Positions 1 to 9,221 of a stretch of 64,000 nucleotides of DNA are shown here, piece after piece (positions within the stretch are counted from its first letter, which is position 1; each line of letters starts with the position of its first letter). The translations under genes were made by a program, and so were the position numbers. This DNA comes from Mesorhizobium liriopis. Its GTDB lineage: Bacteria > Pseudomonadota > Alphaproteobacteria > Rhizobiales > Rhizobiaceae. The notes under the pieces are model-generated. The model saw only the letters and a list, made by a program, of their open reading frames with translations. It ran no database searches and was not told where the DNA came from. The stretch is taken from contig NZ_JAMXQS010000006.1 in assembly GCF_024053505.1 (NCBI RefSeq), positions 356,409 through 420,408 on the forward strand. The letters are read 5' to 3'.

Positions 1-1
1 C

Positions 2-358
2 GCGAAGGGCGAGCTTTTCGCCGACGAAACGGCCGAATTGATCGAGGCCGTGGCGGATGGCATCTGCGATTCCGCACTGGCCCACGTTTATGAGCGTCGC
101 AACCGGCCGGAAGAGAAAGTCCATCAGCCCGTTCTGGACTGGCAGTGGGACAAGGTTTCGCGCGGACTCGATTGGGTGGGCGATCACCTGCCCCCGACCG
201 CCAAGCCCGATGCCGGCGGCTTCGCCCTCCGCGCCGCGCTCGGTTACCTGGCACTGCGTTTCGGCGGAAAATGGGAAGCAGGCCGCGATGCACTGACCGA
301 CTGGGCGACAGCGTTCGACAGCGCCCATCCCGACCTAACGGATTGCCTTCCGGCCTGA
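2..358 (+). CDS. Glutathione S-transferase family protein, C-terminal part (truncated by window edge)
   Basis: The open frame runs in from the left edge (first full codon at 2) and stops at TGA 356-358. About 118 residues are visible. They look like the all-alpha C-terminal domain of a cytosolic glutathione transferase: an amphipathic helix with ICDSALAHVYERRNRPEE, then a WQWDKVSRGLDWV helix and the GYLALRFGGKWE segment. The thioredoxin-like N-terminal domain that would bind glutathione lies outside the window, so the substrate and the true start cannot be judged. The gene converges on the omp25-like gene, and the two share a terminator hairpin at 369-390. The family assignment is good; a specific function is not supported. 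Confidence 0.8.
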   Translation, partial: AKGELFADETAELIEAVADGICDSALAHVYERRNRPEEKVHQPVLDWQWDKVSRGLDWVGDHLPPTAKPDAGGFALRAALGYLALRFGGKWEAGRDALTDWATAFDSAHPDLTDCLPA

Positions 359-368
359 AACGAAAAAA

Positions 369-390
369 GCCGGGCAGATGCCCGGCTTTT
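369..390. terminator. Bidirectional intrinsic terminator between GST and omp25-like genes
   Basis: An 8-bp GC-rich stem (gccgggca / tgcccggc, 369-376 with 379-386) is followed by a T run on the plus strand and preceded by an A run, which gives a T run on the minus strand. It lies between two convergent stop codons, so it can serve both genes. Confidence 0.85.
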
Positions 391-413
391 TCCTTGATCG
401 GCTTGTCGCCGGA

Positions 414-1076
414 TCAGAACTTCATACCGACGCCGAACTGCACGCGGTGATCCTTCTGGTCGACATCGATCGAACCGGCACCAGTGTCGAACGCCTTGTC
501 GGCGTAGTCGGTGTAACGGTACTCGACGCGACCGAACACGTTCTCGGTCAGCTTGATGTCGGTGCCGGCGCCCACGGTATAGCCGACCAGCGTATTGCGA
601 TCGCGCTCGCCGCCTGCGGTGACCTTGAGGTCCTGACCGGCAACACCGGCGGTGCCGTAGATCAGCACGTCGGGCGTGACGGCGTAGCCGAGGCGGGCGC
701 GGAGCGAGCCCTCGATGCCGGACTTGGAGCGGACGCCGTTTTCGCTCTCGTTGCGATCGCCGTAGCCGACATCACCTTCGAGACCGTAGACCACGTTGTT
801 GCTTTCCCAGTTGTAGCCGGCGAAAGCGCCGCCGATGATGCCGTCGGTGTCGACGTTACCGGCATCCGTGTCGGTCTTGCCCTTGGTGTAGCCGAGCTGG
901 AGACCGGCATAAGGACCAGCCCACGAAGCAACCGGAAGGGCTTCGATCGGCGCCGGTGCCGGGGGCTCTTCGCTGATCACGTCAGCTGCGAAAGCAGGGG
1001 CCGCGCCAAGAACCGCGAGAATGCCAGCGGCGGCCAGCGGGCGAACGATCCGCGAGGGGGAAGTGAAACGCGACAT
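414..1076 (-). CDS. Outer-membrane beta-barrel protein, Omp25/Omp31 family
   Basis: A 220-residue protein with a signal peptide (basic MSRFTSPSRIVR, a hydrophobic stretch, then APAFA before ADVI, cleavage near residue 30). An 8-stranded beta-barrel of the rhizobial/Brucella Omp25-Omp31 type follows. Alternating-hydrophobic strands such as WAGPYAGLQLGY, FAGYNWE and VFGRVEYRYTDY are visible, and the chain ends in the terminal Phe (VQFGVGMKF) used by the BAM machinery. It would be a small surface porin-like protein in the outer membrane, often abundant. ATG 1076 was chosen because GAAAGGAAA lies just upstream; an in-frame TTG at 1091 has no such site. It is convergent with the upstream GST gene. 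Exact orthology to Omp25 versus other family members cannot be decided by eye. Confidence 0.88.
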   Translation of the reverse strand: MSRFTSPSRIVRPLAAAGILAVLGAAPAFAADVISEEPPAPAPIEALPVASWAGPYAGLQLGYTKGKTDTDAGNVDTDGIIGGAFAGYNWESNNVVYGLEGDVGYGDRNESENGVRSKSGIEGSLRARLGYAVTPDVLIYGTAGVAGQDLKVTAGGERDRNTLVGYTVGAGTDIKLTENVFGRVEYRYTDYADKAFDTGAGSIDVDQKDHRVQFGVGMKF

Positions 1077-1542
1077 GGTATTTCCTTTCAAAACTCATCA
1101 CTCGAAACGGGCGGGGAGCGTGGGAGTTCGCATCGCTCGCCGGTCGAGAAACAATTTCGCTGGCAAATGGGGCGGCATCCCCGCCGGAATGCGTTCATTC
1201 TGGGGCTCGAATGCGGCCGACGACCCCTGTTGCACTGATGATACAATCGGCGAACATCACTTTCTAAGCCGCTGTTCTGGATGATTTATTCGTCTTCTTG
1301 GCCTGATGGAACCTTTTTGCCCTTGAACCAAATCACCCCGTTCGCCGGATTCTCGCCGCAAGCCTGAACGGATATTTACAAGGGTAAACGCCGCAGCCCT
1401 GCGGGGTCGAAATCCCTTAACCCCGTCGCTATCTCTTCCATTCGAGACGATTCCTCGCAGCGTTCGATTCCCGCGAATGTGATCGCTGCCATGCCACCTC
1501 GCCCTTGCGCGCGCGACTCGCGCTATGACACTCGGAAGCGGA
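1077..1542. other. Intergenic region between divergent omp25-like gene and uvrC
   Basis: This stretch of about 450 bp has no convincing gene. It should hold the promoters of both flanking genes. On the minus strand CTTAGA-N17-TGTATC (around 1240-1270) is a weak sigma-70-like candidate for the omp gene. A small tttac/gtaaa hairpin near 1375-1388 and a ggggt/acccc pair near 1402-1424 are visible but lack U tracts. I see no confident operator. Confidence 0.4.
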
Positions 1543-3618
1543 ATGAAACCGGAACAAGCAGATCTGTCTTCGGAAGCGGAGCGTCCTCGAGACGACGACA
1601 TCGCTGACGATGTGGCGGGATTCCTGCCCGGCGATGAAACCGATGAGGACGAGGGATCCGACGCTGAACCGGCACCCCTCGCGGAGGGCCCGGAACTGGC
1701 TTTCACTGCAATCGACTGGACGCCCGATGCCGGCGATATCGAAGGCAAGATGGGGGCGGAGGTCATCCAGACGCTGGTCAAGCGCCTGCCGAACTCGCCC
1801 GGCGTTTATCGCATGCTCAACAGTGCAGGCGATGCGCTTTATGTCGGCAAGGCGAAGAGCCTTAAGAAGCGCGTGACGAGCTATGCGCAGGGGCGGTTCC
1901 ACAACAACCGCCTCGCGCGCATGGTGCGTGAAACGGCGACCATGGAGTTCGTGGTCACCCGCACCGAGACCGAAGCGCTCCTGCTCGAAGCGAATCTTAT
2001 CAAGCGCTTCCGTCCGCGCTTCAATGTGTTGATGCGGGACGACAAGTCGTTCCCCTATATCCTGCTCAACCGCGATCACCGCGCCCCAGGCATCTTCAAG
2101 CATCGCGGCGCGCGGTCGCGCAAAGGCGACTATTTCGGACCGTTCGCCAGTGCAGGCGCGGTCGGCCGCGCGATCAATTCGCTGCAGCGCGCATTCCTCC
2201 TGCGCACCTGCGCTGACTCCGTGTTTGAAAGTCGCACGCGGCCTTGCCTGCTCTTCCAGATCAAGCGCTGCTCGGGCCCTTGCACGAACGAGATTTCAGT
2301 GGACGACTACGCGACGCTTGTCGGCGAGGCGAAGGATTTCCTCGCCGGACGCAGCCAGAAGGTGAAGGGTGAGATCGCCGCAGCGATGCAGGTCGCCGCG
2401 TCCGATCTCGATTTCGAGCGCGCCGCCGTTTTGCGCGACCGCCTTTCCGCCCTCGCCCATGTGCAGAGCCATCAGGGCATCAACGCGCAGACCGTGGAGG
2501 AAGCGGACGTCTTCGCCATTCACGAGGAAGGCGGACAGTTCTGCATTCAGGTGTTCTTCTTCCGCACCGGCCAGAATTGGGGCAATCGCGCCTATTTCCC
2601 GAAGGCCGACCCATCCGTCGAGCCGGAGGAGGTGTTGGGTTCGTTCATCGCGCAGTTCTACGACGACAAGCCCTGCCCGCGTACGATCCTGCTTTCACTG
2701 GCCATCCCCGAGACCGATCTGCTTGCCGAAGCCTTGAGCGAGCGTATGGGCTATCGCATCGCGTTTTCCGTGCCGCAACGCGGCGAGAAGAAGGAACTGG
2801 TCGAACACGCGCTTCACAACGCGCGCGAAGCGTTGGGGCGCAAGCTTGCCGAGACGTCCACCCAGACGCGTCTGCTGAAAGGCTTCGCGGAAACCTTCGG
2901 CCTCGAACACCCGCCGCGCCGCATCGAAGTTTACGATAACTCGCACATCATGGGCACGAGCCCGGTCGGGGCGATGATCGTGGCGGGCGCGGACGGGTTC
3001 GTGAAAAACCAGTATCGCAAGTTCAACATCCGCTCGACCGACCTGACGCCCGGCGACGATTTCGGCATGATGCGCGAGGTCATGACGCGGCGCTTCTCGC
3101 GGCTCAAAAAGGAAAACGCCGAGGGCCCGTCGCTCGATCATGAAGCGGAACAGACGACCTTTCCCGCCTGGCCGGATGTTATCCTGATCGACGGCGGCCA
3201 GGGCCAGATGTCGGCTGTGCGCGAAATCCTCAAGGAACTCGATGTGGAGGATAAGGTGATCGCCATCGGCGTCGCCAAGGGCGTCGATCGCGATGCTGGC
3301 CGCGAGCGGTTCTTCGTGAAGGGCAAGGAGTCCTTCACGCTGCCGGTGCGCGACCCCGTGCTTTATTTCGTCCAGCGCATGCGCGACGAGGCGCACCGTT
3401 TCGCCATCGGCGCGCACCGCGCGAGGCGCTCCAAGCAGTTCGTCAAGAACCCGCTCGACGAGATCACAGGTGTCGGCCCAACGCGCAAACGCGCGCTGCT
3501 GCACCATTTCGGCAGCGCGAAGGCTGTGGGCCGTGCCGGAATCGAGGACCTCATGGCGGTGGAGGGCATCTCCGCCTCGACCGCGAGACTCGTTTATAAC
3601 CATTTTCACGAGAACTAG
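1543..3618 (+). CDS. uvrC: Excinuclease ABC subunit C (UvrC)
   Basis: The dual-incision nuclease of UvrABC nucleotide-excision repair; it cuts 3' and then 5' of a lesion marked by UvrB. Domains in order: an unusually acidic Asp/Glu-rich N-terminal extension of about 65 residues; the GIY-YIG nuclease (SPGVYRML ... [13 protein letters not shown]); a UVR motif that binds UvrB; the RNase H-like C-terminal nuclease (VYDNSH ... LIDGGQGQ); and tandem helix-hairpin-helix motifs at the end ([25 protein letters not shown]). The start at ATG 1543 is preceded by GGAAGCGGA. An in-frame ATG at 1525 would add six residues and lacks a comparable site. The family is usually about 600-680 residues, so 691 fits the extended alphaproteobacterial form. 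pgsA follows 145 bp downstream. Confidence 0.97.
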   Translation: MKPEQADLSSEAERPRDDDIADDVAGFLPGDETDEDEGSDAEPAPLAEGPELAFTAIDWTPDAGDIEGKMGAEVIQTLVKRLPNSPGVYRMLNSAGDALYVGKAKSLKKRVTSYAQGRFHNNRLARMVRETATMEFVVTRTETEALLLEANLIKRFRPRFNVLMRDDKSFPYILLNRDHRAPGIFKHRGARSRKGDYFGPFASAGAVGRAINSLQRAFLLRTCADSVFESRTRPCLLFQIKRCSGPCTNEISVDDYATLVGEAKDFLAGRSQKVKGEIAAAMQVAASDLDFERAAVLRDRLSALAHVQSHQGINAQTVEEADVFAIHEEGGQFCIQVFFFRTGQNWGNRAYFPKADPSVEPEEVLGSFIAQFYDDKPCPRTILLSLAIPETDLLAEALSERMGYRIAFSVPQRGEKKELVEHALHNAREALGRKLAETSTQTRLLKGFAETFGLEHPPRRIEVYDNSHIMGTSPVGAMIVAGADGFVKNQYRKFNIRSTDLTPGDDFGMMREVMTRRFSRLKKENAEGPSLDHEAEQTTFPAWPDVILIDGGQGQMSAVREILKELDVEDKVIAIGVAKGVDRDAGRERFFVKGKESFTLPVRDPVLYFVQRMRDEAHRFAIGAHRARRSKQFVKNPLDEITGVGPTRKRALLHHFGSAKAVGRAGIEDLMAVEGISASTARLVYNHFHEN

Positions 3619-3763
3619 AGGACTTACGCCGGCTACTGTTCGGACAGCCTTGCATTCGCCGTGATTCAGGGTTTCATTCCCCTGCCATAATAATTCGGCA
3701 GAATTCTCTCTTGCGCGATGTCGGGACCGTGCGTGAAAGAAGGCGCTAACAGGAACCAGTGAA

Positions 3764-4390
3764 GTGACCACCCAGGACATGCCATTGCCCAGACAGTCCC
3801 GCGGCGGCCAAGCCTTCAACCTGCCCAACCTGCTCACTTACGCACGTATCCTTGCCGTGCCTCTGATCGTGCTTTGCTTCTTCGTGGAAGGCAGGCTGCA
3901 GTCGAGCGACTTCGCGCGCTGGTGCGCGGTAACGATCTTTGCCGTGGCAAGCATCACCGACTGGTTCGACGGCTATCTCGCCCGCGCCTGGAAGCAGACC
4001 TCGAATATCGGCCGCATGCTCGACCCGATCGCCGACAAGCTCTTGGTCGCGACTTGCCTTCTGCTGCTCGCCGCTGACACGGATCAGATCATCGCAGGCT
4101 GGACGCTTTGGGCGGCCATCATCATCCTCTGCCGCGAAGTGCTCGTTTCGGGCCTGCGCGAATATCTCGCCGACCTCAAGGTCAGCGTGCCGGTGACGCG
4201 CCTTGCCAAGTGGAAGACGACAGCGCAGATGGTCGCGATCACGGTGCTGCTTGCCGGTCCGGCCTTGGACAAGATCGTGTCCTACGCTACTCAAACCGGG
4301 ATCGTGCTTCTCTGGCTCTCGGCACTGCTCACGCTATATACGGGCTATGACTATTTCCGCGCAGGCCTCAAGCACATCGTCGACGAATAG
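3764..4390 (+). CDS. pgsA: CDP-diacylglycerol--glycerol-3-phosphate 3-phosphatidyltransferase
   Basis: Makes phosphatidylglycerophosphate from CDP-diacylglycerol and glycerol-3-phosphate, the committed step to phosphatidylglycerol and cardiolipin, in the inner membrane. The CDP-alcohol phosphotransferase signature D-G-x2-A-R-x8-G-x3-D-x3-D is readable as FDGYLAR ... GRMLDPIADK. Several hydrophobic segments (for example IIAGWTLWAAIIILC and IVLLWLSALLTLYTG) match a multi-span enzyme. The 208-residue length is normal. The start is GTG 3764, with AGGAA about nine bases upstream. The uvrC-pgsA-moaD-moaE order is typical of rhizobia. The moaD start lies inside the end of this gene, suggesting coupled translation. 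Confidence 0.95.
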   Translation: MTTQDMPLPRQSRGGQAFNLPNLLTYARILAVPLIVLCFFVEGRLQSSDFARWCAVTIFAVASITDWFDGYLARAWKQTSNIGRMLDPIADKLLVATCLLLLAADTDQIIAGWTLWAAIIILCREVLVSGLREYLADLKVSVPVTRLAKWKTTAQMVAITVLLAGPALDKIVSYATQTGIVLLWLSALLTLYTGYDYFRAGLKHIVDE

Positions 4391-4646
4391 AGCGGTCAAG
4401 CTGCGCTATTTTGCCTGGGTCCGTGAGCGGATCGGAATTTCCGAAGAGGTCATCGAATTGGACGAGGGCGTGGAGACGGTTCACGACCTACTCCACTGGC
4501 TCCCTACGCGCGGCGAAACCTATGCCGAAGCCTTGAAGCAACCGGATGTCATCCGGGTCGCCCTCGACCATCGCCATGCCGACCATGCTCAGCCGTTGGC
4601 ACAGGCCAGCGAGATCGCGCTCTTTCCGCCGATGACGGGCGGATGA
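4347..4646 (+). CDS. moaD: Molybdopterin synthase sulfur carrier subunit
   Basis: The small ubiquitin-like sulfur carrier of molybdopterin synthase. The beta-grasp core begins VKLRYFAWVRERIG and the protein ends with the diagnostic Gly-Gly (PPMTGG), whose terminal carboxylate is converted to a thiocarboxylate. The in-frame ATG at 4347 was chosen because no start codon occurs at the usual position right before VKLRYF. This makes the gene overlap the end of pgsA by 44 bp and gives an N-terminal extension of about 16 Ser/Thr-rich residues. The overlap with moaE is ATGA, four bases. The real start could differ, but the core and C-terminus are certain. Confidence 0.9.
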   Translation: MTISAQASSTSSTNRAVKLRYFAWVRERIGISEEVIELDEGVETVHDLLHWLPTRGETYAEALKQPDVIRVALDHRHADHAQPLAQASEIALFPPMTGG

Positions 4647-5104
4647 GCATCACGCCTTTCATTCGGGTCTCGGAGGAAGATTTCCACCTCGCGACGGAAT
4701 CCTCGCGGTTGACCGCAGGACGCGTCGATATCGGTGCCGTCGTGACATTCACCGGGCTTTGCCGCGACGAAGGCGGCCACTTGTCCGCGCTCGAACTGGA
4801 GCATTACCCCGGTATGGCGGAGGAAGAGATCGGTCGCATTGCCAAGCAGGCCATCGAACGCTGGCCCCTTCTCGGTCTCACCGTCATTCATCGCTGCGGC
4901 AGGATCAGGCCGGGCGAGAATATCGTTCTGGTCGCGGCCGCCTCCGCGCATCGTCAGGCAGCATTCGATGCGGCCTCCTTTCTGATGGATTTCCTGAAAA
5001 CCAGCGCGCCCTTCTGGAAGAAGGAGCACCTGAACGGCTCCGATGGCGCCTGGGTCGAGGCCAAGCAGAGCGACGATGCGGCCACATTGCGTTGGAAGCG
5101 GTAA
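4643..5104 (+). CDS. moaE: Molybdopterin synthase catalytic subunit
   Basis: The large subunit of molybdopterin synthase; it transfers sulfur from the MoaD C-terminus to precursor Z (cyclic pyranopterin monophosphate) to form molybdopterin. Family features visible are VTFTGLCRDE near the start, the LELEHYPGMAEEEI segment, RCGRIRPGENIVLVAA, and the catalytic lysine region PFWKKEHL. The 153-residue length is normal. The start overlaps the moaD stop (ATGA), so the two subunits of one enzyme are translationally coupled. No terminator is obvious in the 100 bp before the next gene. Confidence 0.96.
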   Translation: MSITPFIRVSEEDFHLATESSRLTAGRVDIGAVVTFTGLCRDEGGHLSALELEHYPGMAEEEIGRIAKQAIERWPLLGLTVIHRCGRIRPGENIVLVAAASAHRQAAFDAASFLMDFLKTSAPFWKKEHLNGSDGAWVEAKQSDDAATLRWKR

Positions 5105-5206
5105 CGCAACGTTAGCCCAGACTGTAATCATCCAAGCGATTTAGCGAATCTGAAAAGTCCTGCGATCAACATTCAGCAATCGAACGAGTGTGACGAGCAG
5201 CAGGCA

Positions 5207-7444
5207 GTGCCTCCTTTTCTGCAAGATGGATCGCAATGGGCAGCGCTCGCGCTGCCGCTGCTTTCGCTCGCATCGGGCGCAAGCTTGGCTGCCGCCGCTT
5301 TCTTCGCCCAGCGTTCACTGAAGGCACGGCGCGAACGGGACAGGCTCGATGCGCTGGTCAATCACCTCGGAGAGGGCGTTTATCGCGCGAGGCTCGATCG
5401 CACGATCATCAGCGCCAACAAGGCGCTGGTTGCGATGAACGGCTATCGCAGCGAAGCACAAATGCTTGATGCCCTGCGAAACAGTTCCGAGCAGTGGTAC
5501 GTGGATCAGGCCAAGGGCGATGTCTTTTACGCCCGCCTGATGCGAGACGGCAGCGTTTCGGATTTCGTGGCCGAAACCTATCGGCACAAAACCCGCCAGA
5601 AGATCTGGATAACGGAGTCTGCCCGCCTCGTGGTGCACGAGCGGACCGGCAAGCCGCTTTACTACGAGGGCTCGGTTCGCGATATCACCGAAACCATGGC
5701 GCGGCTGACCCTGGAGGAACGCTTCCGCCGTTTGACGAGCGCACTTCCCGGCGTGTTGTTCCAGGTCGATGTGATGGACGACGGTACGGCCCACTTCGGC
5801 TATCTCAGCCAGAGCATCTCGAAATTGACCGGCCATCCGCACCGCGCCCACATGGCCGATCCGCTTCTATTCAGAAGCCTCATCCACGCTGACGATATCG
5901 AGCTCTACGACCGCTCGCGCGAAGCGGCCTTGGCCGAACGGCAGCCGTGGGAGGTCGAATGCCGGCTGACCGCGAAGGACGGGACCGAACGTTGGCTGCG
6001 CATCACGGCCAGTTCGCAGCGCCAAGGGGATGGCTTGACGTGGCGCGGCTACATGGCCGACGTCACGAGGCGCTGCCGGCAGGAAACAGAAAACGCGCGG
6101 CTTGCCTTTTACGACCCGCTGACGCACTTGCCTAACCGCCGCAAATTCCTCGAGCGCATGGCCGCGGAAACGGGTTGCGCGGCAGGCGACGGGTTCGGTG
6201 CCCTGCTCTTTATCGATCTCGACAACTTCAAGGCGCTCAACGACACGCAAGGCCACGATGTCGGCGATGCCTATCTCGTGCAGGTGGCTGAACGGCTCTC
6301 GGCCTGCGTCGGCGAAAGCGACATGATCGCGCGTCTCGGCGGCGACGAATTTGTGGTCGTCCTCGGCTCGAAGTTCAACGAGAGCGCGTTGGCGACGCGC
6401 GATGCCATCCTGCTCGGTCATCGGGTGCTCGACGCCGTGCAGAAGCAATTCGCGATCGGTCGCGTGCGCCATGTCGGATCGGCCAGCATCGGCCTGGTCG
6501 TCTTCGACCGGCAGGAAAAGCGGGTCGACGAAGTGCTCAAGCGTGCCGATCTTGCCATGTATCAGGCGAAGGCTGCGGGCCGGAATCGGCTGGCGCTGTT
6601 CGATCCGGCCTCGATGGAGCGCGAGGCGGACCGCTTCAAGCTGACGGCTGAGCTGCGGACTGCCATCGATCAGAAGGCTTTCTCGCTGCATTTCCAGCCG
6701 GTTCTCGACGATGAGCGCATCATCATCGGTGCGGAGGCGCTGCTGCGATGGGATCACCCGACGCGCGGCACGATCCTGCCGCCGCAGTTTCTCCAATTGG
6801 CCGACGAAGGCGGGCTGGGCGCGGAGCTTTCGGCGATGGTGGTCGAACAGGGCATCGCCACGCTCGCTTCATGGCAGCGCGACCCGGAACTGCGCAATCT
6901 TCGGCTGGCTCTGAAGATGAACGCCCGGGCATTCGCCGATGCCGGCTTCGTCGCCGCGTTGCACCGCTCGCTGCGCCATCACGAGGTCGATGCACGCAAA
7001 CTGGTCTTCGAGCTGACGGAAACGGTTCTCGCCTGCCAGACGAGCGCTGCCATCGAGCGGATGAACCAGGTCAAGGAAATCGGGATCAATCTCGCGCTGG
7101 ACGATTTCGGGACCGGCTCGGCCTCGATCCTTCAGCTCAAGCAACTGCCGATCGACTTCATCAAGATCGACGGCAGTTTCGTGGCGGATATCGAAAAGAG
7201 CGACGGGGACCGGTCACTCGTCAAAACCATTCTCGCCATGGCGCGCACGCTGAAGGTGAAGACGGTCGCGGAGCATGTCGAGAATCCCAAGCAGGAAGCT
7301 TTCCTCCGCGCGTTCGGTTGCGACTTCTTCCAAGGCTACCTCTACGCGCCGCCCATGACGCCGCGGGTCTTCGAGGATTTCGTGCGGCATGGCCGCGATC
7401 TGCGCCCCGCGCCATTCAACGCGGGGCGGCTGGGATCGGTTTGA
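5207..7444 (+). CDS. Membrane-anchored PAS-GGDEF-EAL protein (cyclic di-GMP turnover)
   Basis: A 745-residue signalling protein. Order of domains: an N-terminal hydrophobic segment (about residues 11-34) that could anchor it in the inner membrane; two PAS-like sensor domains (about 46-160 and 165-290, ending YYEGSVRDITE and GYMADVTRR); a diguanylate cyclase domain with intact GGDEF at 378-382; and a phosphodiesterase EAL domain with intact EAL at 510-512. The DDFGTGSASILQLKQLP loop is present downstream. Both catalytic motifs are complete, so it may make, degrade or switch between both activities; which dominates cannot be read from sequence. The start is GTG 5207 after GAGCAGCAGG. It is convergent with ndk, with stops only a few bases apart. 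Confidence 0.93.
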   Translation: MPPFLQDGSQWAALALPLLSLASGASLAAAAFFAQRSLKARRERDRLDALVNHLGEGVYRARLDRTIISANKALVAMNGYRSEAQMLDALRNSSEQWYVDQAKGDVFYARLMRDGSVSDFVAETYRHKTRQKIWITESARLVVHERTGKPLYYEGSVRDITETMARLTLEERFRRLTSALPGVLFQVDVMDDGTAHFGYLSQSISKLTGHPHRAHMADPLLFRSLIHADDIELYDRSREAALAERQPWEVECRLTAKDGTERWLRITASSQRQGDGLTWRGYMADVTRRCRQETENARLAFYDPLTHLPNRRKFLERMAAETGCAAGDGFGALLFIDLDNFKALNDTQGHDVGDAYLVQVAERLSACVGESDMIARLGGDEFVVVLGSKFNESALATRDAILLGHRVLDAVQKQFAIGRVRHVGSASIGLVVFDRQEKRVDEVLKRADLAMYQAKAAGRNRLALFDPASMEREADRFKLTAELRTAIDQKAFSLHFQPVLDDERIIIGAEALLRWDHPTRGTILPPQFLQLADEGGLGAELSAMVVEQGIATLASWQRDPELRNLRLALKMNARAFADAGFVAALHRSLRHHEVDARKLVFELTETVLACQTSAAIERMNQVKEIGINLALDDFGTGSASILQLKQLPIDFIKIDGSFVADIEKSDGDRSLVKTILAMARTLKVKTVAEHVENPKQEAFLRAFGCDFFQGYLYAPPMTPRVFEDFVRHGRDLRPAPFNAGRLGSV

Positions 7445-7447
7445 GCG

Positions 7448-7870
7448 TCAGCCGACGATTTCGGTCTGCGAGAACCAGTAGGCGATTTCCTCGCGCGCGG
7501 TCTCGGGCGCATCCGAACCGTGCACCGAGTTCTCGCCGATGGAAACGGCATGTACCTTGCGGATGGTGCCTTCAGCCGCATTCGCAGGGTTGGTGGCGCC
7601 CATCACTTCGCGGTTCTTGAGGATCGCGTTCTCGCCTTCGAGAACCTGCACGATCGTCGGACCCGACGACATGGACTCGACCAGTTCCTCGAAGAACGGA
7701 CGGCCCTTGTGAACGGCGTAGAAGCCCTCGGCCTCGCGGCGGCTCATCCAGACGCGGCGGCTGGCGACGACGCGCAGGCCGGCTTCCTCGAGCATGGCCG
7801 TGATGGCGCCCGTCAGGTTGCGGCGCGTCGCGTCCGGCTTGATCATCGAGAAAGTGCGTTCAATCGCCAT
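7448..7870 (-). CDS. ndk: Nucleoside diphosphate kinase
   Basis: Balances nucleoside triphosphate pools by phosphate transfer from ATP through a phospho-histidine. The 140-residue length is exact for the family. The start [14 protein letters not shown] and the active-site segment [13 protein letters not shown] (His117) are diagnostic. ATG 7870 has AAGGAT about eight bases upstream. A good sigma-70-type promoter lies at 7919-7947. The gene converges on the GGDEF-EAL gene; no hairpin separates the stops. Confidence 0.98.
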   Translation of the reverse strand: MAIERTFSMIKPDATRRNLTGAITAMLEEAGLRVVASRRVWMSRREAEGFYAVHKGRPFFEELVESMSSGPTIVQVLEGENAILKNREVMGATNPANAAEGTIRKVHAVSIGENSVHGSDAPETAREEIAYWFSQTEIVG

Positions 7871-7918
7871 GGGGCATCCTTTGCGTGGGAAACGGTAAAG
7901 AGGGACGTTCGGCCGGCT

Positions 7919-7947
7919 CTATAGGCAAGCCCCCGTCCCTTGCCAAG
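7919..7947 (-). promoter_or_regulatory. Candidate sigma-70 promoter of ndk
   Basis: Read on the minus strand: CTTGGC (7947-7942), 17 bases, CTATAG (7924-7919). This closely fits the alphaproteobacterial housekeeping pattern CTTGAC-N17-CTATAT. It would start transcription near 7912, about 40 bases before the ndk ATG. Confidence 0.6.
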
Positions 7948-7955
7948 GGCATGGC

Positions 7956-8648
7956 TCAAGCTGCGGCGGGAATGGAAGCGCCGAGGCCGTCGTGAAGCGC
8001 GAGACAACGCTCGAACCAGTCCGCTATCGGATCGCCGTCTTCCAAGAGCTGGTAGGATGTCACGACACGCGCCCACTGCAGCGCGCCGAAGACGATATAG
8101 TCCGGAAAAAGCGGGCCCTCGCCGCCAATCCAAGGCTGGTATTTCAGCATGCTGCGCAGCGGCTCCAGCGAAGCTCGGAATGCAGCCAGCCCGGCATCGC
8201 GGCCTGCCACGACCTCCTCCAGCGATCTGCCGAGCTTGGCTTCCCGGTCCGGCCTGAACCATGCCTTGTTGTCCTGGTCCTGCATCTCGAAAATATCGAG
8301 AACGGCGGCTTTCGTGACGAATGGATGGACCGTCAGTTGCGACCAGCGCTCAATGAAACGCGCCATCGCCTCCCCACCCTGCCCGCCGAACAGGCTGGGC
8401 CGGTCGGGATAGGTTTGGTCGAGATAGAGGGCGATGGTGAAACTATCGATGACCTTGCTGTCGCCGTCACGAATGACCGGAACGGTCTTTGATATCCCGC
8501 CCTCGACCTTGGCAATCTCAAGAAAACGCGTCGGCACACGCTGGAAGTCGAGCCCCTTATGCGCCAACGCCATGGCGACCTTCCAGCAATGCGGGCTGTA
8601 GGGCCGGCCAGCATCGGCCCCGACGAGATCGTAGAGCAGGATCGTCAC
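7956..8648 (-). CDS. Glutathione S-transferase family protein (LigE/beta-etherase-like)
   Basis: A 230-residue soluble GST-fold protein. The N-terminal thioredoxin-like domain shows MTILLYDLVG, the SPHCWKVAMALAHKGL helix, TVPVIRDG with the cis-proline, and the IDSFTIALYLDQ glutathione-contact segment. The helical C-terminal domain has WIGGEGPLFPDYIVFGALQW. The general pattern resembles the LigE/beta-etherase-like branch common in alphaproteobacteria, but no lignin-degradation context is visible, so the substrate is unknown. The start is GTG 8648, divergent from the DinB-like gene with a gap of about 57 bp. Confidence 0.82.
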   Translation of the reverse strand: MTILLYDLVGADAGRPYSPHCWKVAMALAHKGLDFQRVPTRFLEIAKVEGGISKTVPVIRDGDSKVIDSFTIALYLDQTYPDRPSLFGGQGGEAMARFIERWSQLTVHPFVTKAAVLDIFEMQDQDNKAWFRPDREAKLGRSLEEVVAGRDAGLAAFRASLEPLRSMLKYQPWIGGEGPLFPDYIVFGALQWARVVTSYQLLEDGDPIADWFERCLALHDGLGASIPAAA

Positions 8649-8705
8649 TGGTAGCTTACCTATCGCAGGTGTTAGGAGCCGCCATCCTTGTCATGTGGAG
8701 CGCTG

Positions 8706-9221
8706 ATGTCCAAACGACATTTTCTGATGATGGCTGCCTATAACCGCTGGGCGAATTATCGTGTTTATACTGCAGCTGAAGCTCTGTCCGAAGAAGAGTG
8801 GCGGCGCGACACGGGCGTCTTCTTCGGATCGCTGATGGGAACGTTGAACCACATCCTTGTCGCGGACCGGATTTGGCTGCATCGCTTCACGCGCGAAGGG
8901 GCCGCTCCCACGGCCCTTGACGCCATCCTCCATCCCGACCTTGCGAGCCTCAGGCAAGCGCGGGAAAAAGAGGATGCACGGATCATCGAATGGATCGGCG
9001 CGCTGTCGGACGCCGAGATCGCAGGTCGCTTCACCTACACGACCATCAGCGACATGCGCACGATCTCCCAGCGGCTGGAACCGGCGCTGGCGCATCTCTT
9101 CAATCACCAGACGCATCATCGCGGGCAGGCGCACGCGGCTTTGACGAGACTTGGCCGCCCCTCAATCGGGCTCGACCTCATTGCGTTCCTCAGAACAGAA
9201 GACGGACGGGCCTTCGCTTGA
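8706..9221 (+). CDS. DinB-family putative metal-dependent hydrolase
   Basis: A 171-residue four-helix-bundle protein of the DinB/YfiT-like superfamily, whose members often act as metal-dependent thiol transferases or hydrolases. Metal-ligand histidines are recognisable in LNHILVADRIWLHR (helix 2) and in HLFNHQTHHRGQAH (helix 4). ATG 8706 was chosen for the GGAG just upstream and because MSKRHFLMMAAYNRWAN aligns with the family N-terminus; a TTG at 8688 would add six residues. Function is not known beyond the fold. A 168-bp AT-rich gap follows. Confidence 0.83.
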   Translation: MSKRHFLMMAAYNRWANYRVYTAAEALSEEEWRRDTGVFFGSLMGTLNHILVADRIWLHRFTREGAAPTALDAILHPDLASLRQAREKEDARIIEWIGALSDAEIAGRFTYTTISDMRTISQRLEPALAHLFNHQTHHRGQAHAALTRLGRPSIGLDLIAFLRTEDGRAFA

